Positions 60,784 through 64,000 of a DNA stretch of 64,000 nt are shown here, in pieces. Source of the stretch: an uncultured Candidatus Saccharibacteria bacterium. GTDB lineage: Bacteria; Patescibacteriota; Saccharimonadia; Saccharimonadales; Saccharimonadaceae. The position numbers and the translations under genes are program-made. The notes under the pieces are model-generated. The model saw only the letters and a program-made list of their open reading frames with translations. It did no database searches and had not been told where the DNA came from. The stretch spans positions 1-64,000 of the forward strand of contig CALHGK010000001.1 in NCBI GenBank assembly GCA_938030095.1, given 5' to 3'. How positions within the stretch are numbered: position 1 is the stretch's first letter; each line of letters starts with the position of its first letter.

Positions 60784-61916
60784 ATGTTTTTTACCGCCTT
60801 GTCAAGAAATGCAAACGATTGCTGACGCCTCTTGGCAAGGTTTTTTTCGTAGGCTGTATAATCAACGGCAGATCGTAAATTCTTTTCTGTATCATCTTCT
60901 GGCAGAAGTCGATCTGACAATGCAAGGCTATCCACGAGCGAAAGAATCCGATCATCTTTGTCGTAGTTCATCCCTTTATTATACAATATCCAGAAGTTCT
61001 TTCTATACTGGGCGCAAAATATCACACCATGGAAGGACGCCGTAAAAACATATTTGGCATGACGTATGTACCACAGATATTTCCCTGGGTTCTCATCTTT
61101 TGGCAGGATATAGCCCTTTGCCGCTCCTCTCATTTTGAGCCACGTATCAGGCTGCCATATCACGATCTTGAGCCCCTCTTCTTGAGCGAGCTGCTGTATC
61201 CGTTGTTCAAACTTACGCGATACACTCACTGCATAAATAAAGATATAATCCTTCTTGATATGCTCTGTGGGTGACTCCTCTCCATCGCGATAATCGCCCC
61301 CATCAATGAGCAGCGTTGGATCGAGCACCACAGTGCTCTTGATTGCAAAATCTTCGGCTAACCATTTTTGGCCATTTGGTTCTCTGACCGAGATATGATC
61401 AAAATCTCGTATCATGTCGCGAATTACTTCGGGGTGATTAGTGTTGCTACTTACTCGCCGTGCGCCAAATGAGGCAGCGTACGATATCTTCGGCTTCTTT
61501 TTCTCAACAAAATTCAAGAAGTAGGCAGGGTCATAATCATCGATCATTATATTCCACACCTGGTCGCTCCCCGCAATGTACGCATCATACGCAAAGTGAG
61601 CTTCTTGCAATTCTTTGTTAGTGGTAAATGCGCGGCTAGATAGCCTCAGGTGCTTCTTGATGTACCTATCGTAGCTCGCCTGATTCTTCTTGAGCCGGTT
61701 GTAGATAAATGCCCGCCCGACATTACGCAGCATGCCCTTTATACTCTTGTCTCCACTGAAAACTGAGTATAGTTTTTGCTGGCCAGGGCTTGAGAAGTCG
61801 ATAAATTCGGGCTCAATGCCGTATCGCGTCTGCAAGACTTTTTGCAGTGCGTATGCTTGCATAATAGACCCACAATTATGCGAACGATGAAAGGTGATGA
61901 TGCCGACTTTTTTCAT
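60780..61916 (-). CDS. Polysaccharide pyruvyl transferase family protein
   Basis: The 378-residue protein matches the CsaB/WcaK-type family. The N-terminal KKVGIITFHRSHNCGSIMQAYAL opens a Rossmann-like domain, followed by FIAGSDQVWN-like AGSDQVWNIMID, HISVREPNG and ASFHGVIFCAQY. Members add ketal pyruvate to sugars, giving negative charge, and in CsaB anchor S-layer proteins. It lies between the glycosyltransferase and flippase genes in one operon. Confidence 0.9.
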   Translation of the reverse strand: MKKVGIITFHRSHNCGSIMQAYALQKVLQTRYGIEPEFIDFSSPGQQKLYSVFSGDKSIKGMLRNVGRAFIYNRLKKNQASYDRYIKKHLRLSSRAFTTNKELQEAHFAYDAYIAGSDQVWNIMIDDYDPAYFLNFVEKKKPKISYAASFGARRVSSNTNHPEVIRDMIRDFDHISVREPNGQKWLAEDFAIKSTVVLDPTLLIDGGDYRDGEESPTEHIKKDYIFIYAVSVSRKFEQRIQQLAQEEGLKIVIWQPDTWLKMRGAAKGYILPKDENPGKYLWYIRHAKYVFTASFHGVIFCAQYRKNFWILYNKGMNYDKDDRILSLVDSLALSDRLLPEDDTEKNLRSAVDYTAYEKNLAKRRQQSFAFLDKAVKNI

Positions 61917-61933
61917 AAGAATATCCTCGTCTT

Positions 61934-62929
61934 TTAGATTTTTATCAATTTTCTAATTACAATAAACCCAAGGTTGGTACCAAGACAAATAATCAGTGCC
62001 GCCCGTATTCGACCACTGTGCTTGACGTCTCGGCTCAATAGTGTGCCCCACTTGAGCCTCCGGACGGTACGTTTGATTTCGTTAAATTCTCTTGGGAATT
62101 TTTTGCGGCTTGCATACATCAATGCACCGTATGATGCCGAGGCAACAAATAGGTTGTTATTCATCGCCTGAACGAGTTTCTTTGGTGGACTATGGAGCGC
62201 TCTGCCTGTCTTTTGCATATTCTCAATTGCTTGGTAGTGCCGAATGTTAAACTCCTGATGAACGGCGCTTGTCGGGTTAGCTCGATAGTAATAGAGTCTG
62301 CGATTGTCAACCGCAATACAGCGCGCCGATATAATCGCGCGAGCCAAAAAATCAAAATCCTCCCCTATCGCCATCTGAGAATCAAACCGGATATCATTGT
62401 GCTTGATGATCTCAGTTTTGTACAATTGACAGCCATTGTTACCCTTCTCGAGCCGTCCATTATACAGCGCAGTCAGCGCCTCAGTGCGCGTAAAGACCGA
62501 CGCCGACGCAGCAACTGGGATAGTCGCGTCCAAGAAGCCCTGCCGCTCTGCATCACCAAGCAGGTGCTTTGGTGTGCTCACTATGCCGGCATCAGTTACC
62601 TGTGCATCAACCAGAAGATTCTCAATATACGTTGGGTGGATTGAATCATCTGCATCAACGAAGGTGACGTACCTCCCCTGCATTCGCTCAATGCCTGCGT
62701 TGCGGGCCGAGCTCACGCCGCCATTTGGCTTATCAATAACGATAATCCTCGAGTCCTTGCGGGCAAGATCATGAGCAATCTCAAGCGATCTATCCGACGA
62801 GCCATCATTGATGATGATGATCTCTAGCGCGCGGTATGTTTGGGCAATAACACTCTCGATGCATTGACTGAGGTATTGCTCCATATTGTAGACAGGTATA
62901 ACAATACTAACGAGCGTCTTGCTGCTCAT
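61934..62929 (-). CDS. Family 2 glycosyltransferase
   Basis: The 331-residue protein has a GT-A domain: VSIVIPVYNMEQYL, IIINDGSSDRS, GVSSARNAGIE and the metal-binding VDADD. The acceptor region carries GEDFDFLARA. It transfers a sugar from an NDP-sugar to the growing repeat unit. The ATG at 62929 is fixed by AAAGGAG just upstream and overlaps the polymerase gene by 23 bases; the longer frame upstream is out of family. Confidence 0.93.
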   Translation of the reverse strand: MSSKTLVSIVIPVYNMEQYLSQCIESVIAQTYRALEIIIINDGSSDRSLEIAHDLARKDSRIIVIDKPNGGVSSARNAGIERMQGRYVTFVDADDSIHPTYIENLLVDAQVTDAGIVSTPKHLLGDAERQGFLDATIPVAASASVFTRTEALTALYNGRLEKGNNGCQLYKTEIIKHNDIRFDSQMAIGEDFDFLARAIISARCIAVDNRRLYYYRANPTSAVHQEFNIRHYQAIENMQKTGRALHSPPKKLVQAMNNNLFVASASYGALMYASRKKFPREFNEIKRTVRRLKWGTLLSRDVKHSGRIRAALIICLGTNLGFIVIRKLIKI

Positions 62930-64000
62930 ACAAAGCTCCTTTCTGAAAGAGTGAAACCATGAGAATCGGTAGGATAAAGTTCTTTGCTGCAATATCGAAG
63001 AAGGCTTCTGCAAACCCATACAGGATGATGAATAAGAATAGGATATACATCTTCGTCGAATACTCTCTTCGCATCCCCTGCCAAAAGACGAAGGCAAATA
63101 TGATAAAGCCAACTATGCCATAGCGAGCATATATATACACGGGGAAGTTATCGACCGGAGGTGTCCCGTATTGGGCCTTATTGTACACCTCATCTGATCC
63201 AAATACCGATGGAGTGTACGCTGACTGCAGATATTGGTCGATCAACTTGGGTCTGTCAGACATAATCCTATTTGCTAGGTCATTATCAACAAACAGTGCC
63301 GCACCAATGCACGACACAAGAAGGCCAATGATAAACAAATATGGTGCTATGGCGCTTTTCTTACGCTCACCATGCTTGTGGAGTAGCAGCCTATAGGCTG
63401 GAATAAAGGCAAGGCTCAGCAAAAACCCGGTGCGACTACCAGTCAGAATACCAACAGCAATACAAGCAATCAGCGCGATACCCGTAAACACCCGGCGAGT
63501 ACCATAGAGGTACATACCGCTGAGCAGTATTGGGAAGAATGACAACGATGCTTGGTTTGGCCCATCAAACCCAAGCGAGTATTTTGCAAGTCCATATCGC
63601 TGCGATTCATTACCATCAAACCCAACATATACCATCGGCAGCACTCCCAAGAGCGCCAAAGCAACCACGAGGAGATAAAACCCTACCGAGGTATAGAAAA
63701 ATATCTTGATAAACTCATCCCGTTTGAGGATCAAAAGCGTACTCGAAGTTAGTGCGAGCCATGCAACATTTGGCCACTGGAAAATAACTGATATCCCAAG
63801 CACCGCAATATAAAAGAGAAGATATTTGCAATGCCACCTGGTAAGCTTGTTTGTTATGGCAAAATCTACCAGAATAATCCCCGATAGAACAATGCCAATT
63901 ATCAGCACTAGAGGCAGCCACGCCGTCAACTGTGGTGATACCACGTAGAGGTAATAGTACGTGATCATCACAAACACGAGCGTGGTCGCGAGTATCTTTT
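62907..64000 (-). CDS. Wzy-like O-antigen polymerase (5' end outside window)
   Basis: At least ten hydrophobic helices and a large loop (about VDNDLANRIMSDRPKLIDQYL) fit the Wzy/O-antigen ligase superfamily. They include GILTGSRTGFLLSLAF, the family's conserved GSRTG segment. It polymerises lipid-linked repeat units outside the membrane. A GTG at 63977 is possible, but the reading frame stays open and hydrophobic to the window edge, so the true start probably lies beyond 64000. Confidence 0.85.
   Translation of the reverse strand, partial: KILATTLVFVMITYYYLYVVSPQLTAWLPLVLIIGIVLSGIILVDFAITNKLTRWHCKYLLFYIAVLGISVIFQWPNVAWLALTSSTLLILKRDEFIKIFFYTSVGFYLLVVALALLGVLPMVYVGFDGNESQRYGLAKYSLGFDGPNQASLSFFPILLSGMYLYGTRRVFTGIALIACIAVGILTGSRTGFLLSLAFIPAYRLLLHKHGERKKSAIAPYLFIIGLLVSCIGAALFVDNDLANRIMSDRPKLIDQYLQSAYTPSVFGSDEVYNKAQYGTPPVDNFPVYIYARYGIVGFIIFAFVFWQGMRREYSTKMYILFLFIILYGFAEAFFDIAAKNFILPILMVSLFQKGALYEQQDAR

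Noticed and set aside
1..64000. UGA recoding as in Gracilibacteria/Absconditabacteria
   Set aside because: TGA serves as stop in rsmA, iscS and tatD at tight ATGA junctions.
1..64000. CRISPR array, insertion sequence or prophage
   Set aside because: No regularly spaced repeats, transposase, integrase or phage structural genes seen; the baseplate-like protein sits in a cell-division-type operon.

Overview
The window looks like a chromosome segment of a Patescibacteria/CPR bacterium, most probably a Saccharibacterium (TM7). The reasons are compact gene packing, several trimmed enzymes (ClpB without its N-domain, AlaRS without C-Ala, MurE without its N-terminal domain), an FtsA-like / baseplate-J-like / RuvX / MltG operon, Rpf- and 3D-type wall proteins, and many start codons placed a few bases after an extended -10 box (TGn-TATAAT). 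Genes end in TGA as well as TAA and TAG, so UGA is not recoded here. There is no rRNA gene, no tRNA I could recognise and no CRISPR array. The lineage is inferred from gene content, not from a marker alignment.

Layout. 1-130: start of a response regulator running off the left edge. 350-3035: argGH behind what reads as a complete transcription attenuator: a leaderless 20-codon leader peptide with four consecutive Arg codons, a protector hairpin, an antiterminator pairing and a terminator. 3.0-14.6 kb: housekeeping and repair genes (def, two Nudix hydrolases, an alpha/beta hydrolase, Fur-type regulator plus thioredoxin, SDR, L25, DedA, UvrA with a DUF6624-like gene, YhhN-like, 5'-nucleotidase). 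14.7-17.4 kb: CIRCE-controlled clpB and a YeaQ/GlsB-like membrane protein. 17.7-21.3 kb: ExoI, an AT-rich orphan, and Obg. 21.3-28.1 kb: a LysM-CHAP wall hydrolase and the ftsA-like/baseplate-like/ruvX/mltG operon. 28.3-40 kb: an orphan gene with a strong promoter, alaS, an LAxTG surface protein, iscS-ydcF-mnmA, and metG-tatD-two unknowns.

40.1-46.3 kb: two adjacent paralogous putative DNA-binding proteins, a cupin, a membrane protein, rsmA-pgeF, and a frameshifted AT-rich PIN-domain gene. 46.3-57.7 kb: two wall-associated DUF348/G5 proteins (one with a 3D-like, one with an Rpf domain), murE, pcrA/uvrD, a 1152-residue acidic disordered membrane protein with a structured 5' leader, and pyruvate kinase. 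58.3-58.7 kb: an orphan, highly structured minus-strand RNA candidate with its own promoter and terminator. 58.8-64 kb: a surface polysaccharide cluster (VanZ-like, Wzx flippase, polysaccharide pyruvyl transferase, GT2, Wzy-like polymerase) running off the right edge.

How it fits together. Many genes act at the cell envelope (MltG, CHAP, Rpf, 3D, MurE, sortase-type protein, polysaccharide export), as expected for a small epibiont that remodels its own and perhaps its host's wall. Arginine synthesis in this window is only the last two steps, from citrulline, and seems to be controlled by the supply of charged tRNA-Arg. Expression falls into two classes: leaderless genes with an extended -10 close to the start, and Shine-Dalgarno-led genes inside operons or behind regulated promoters.
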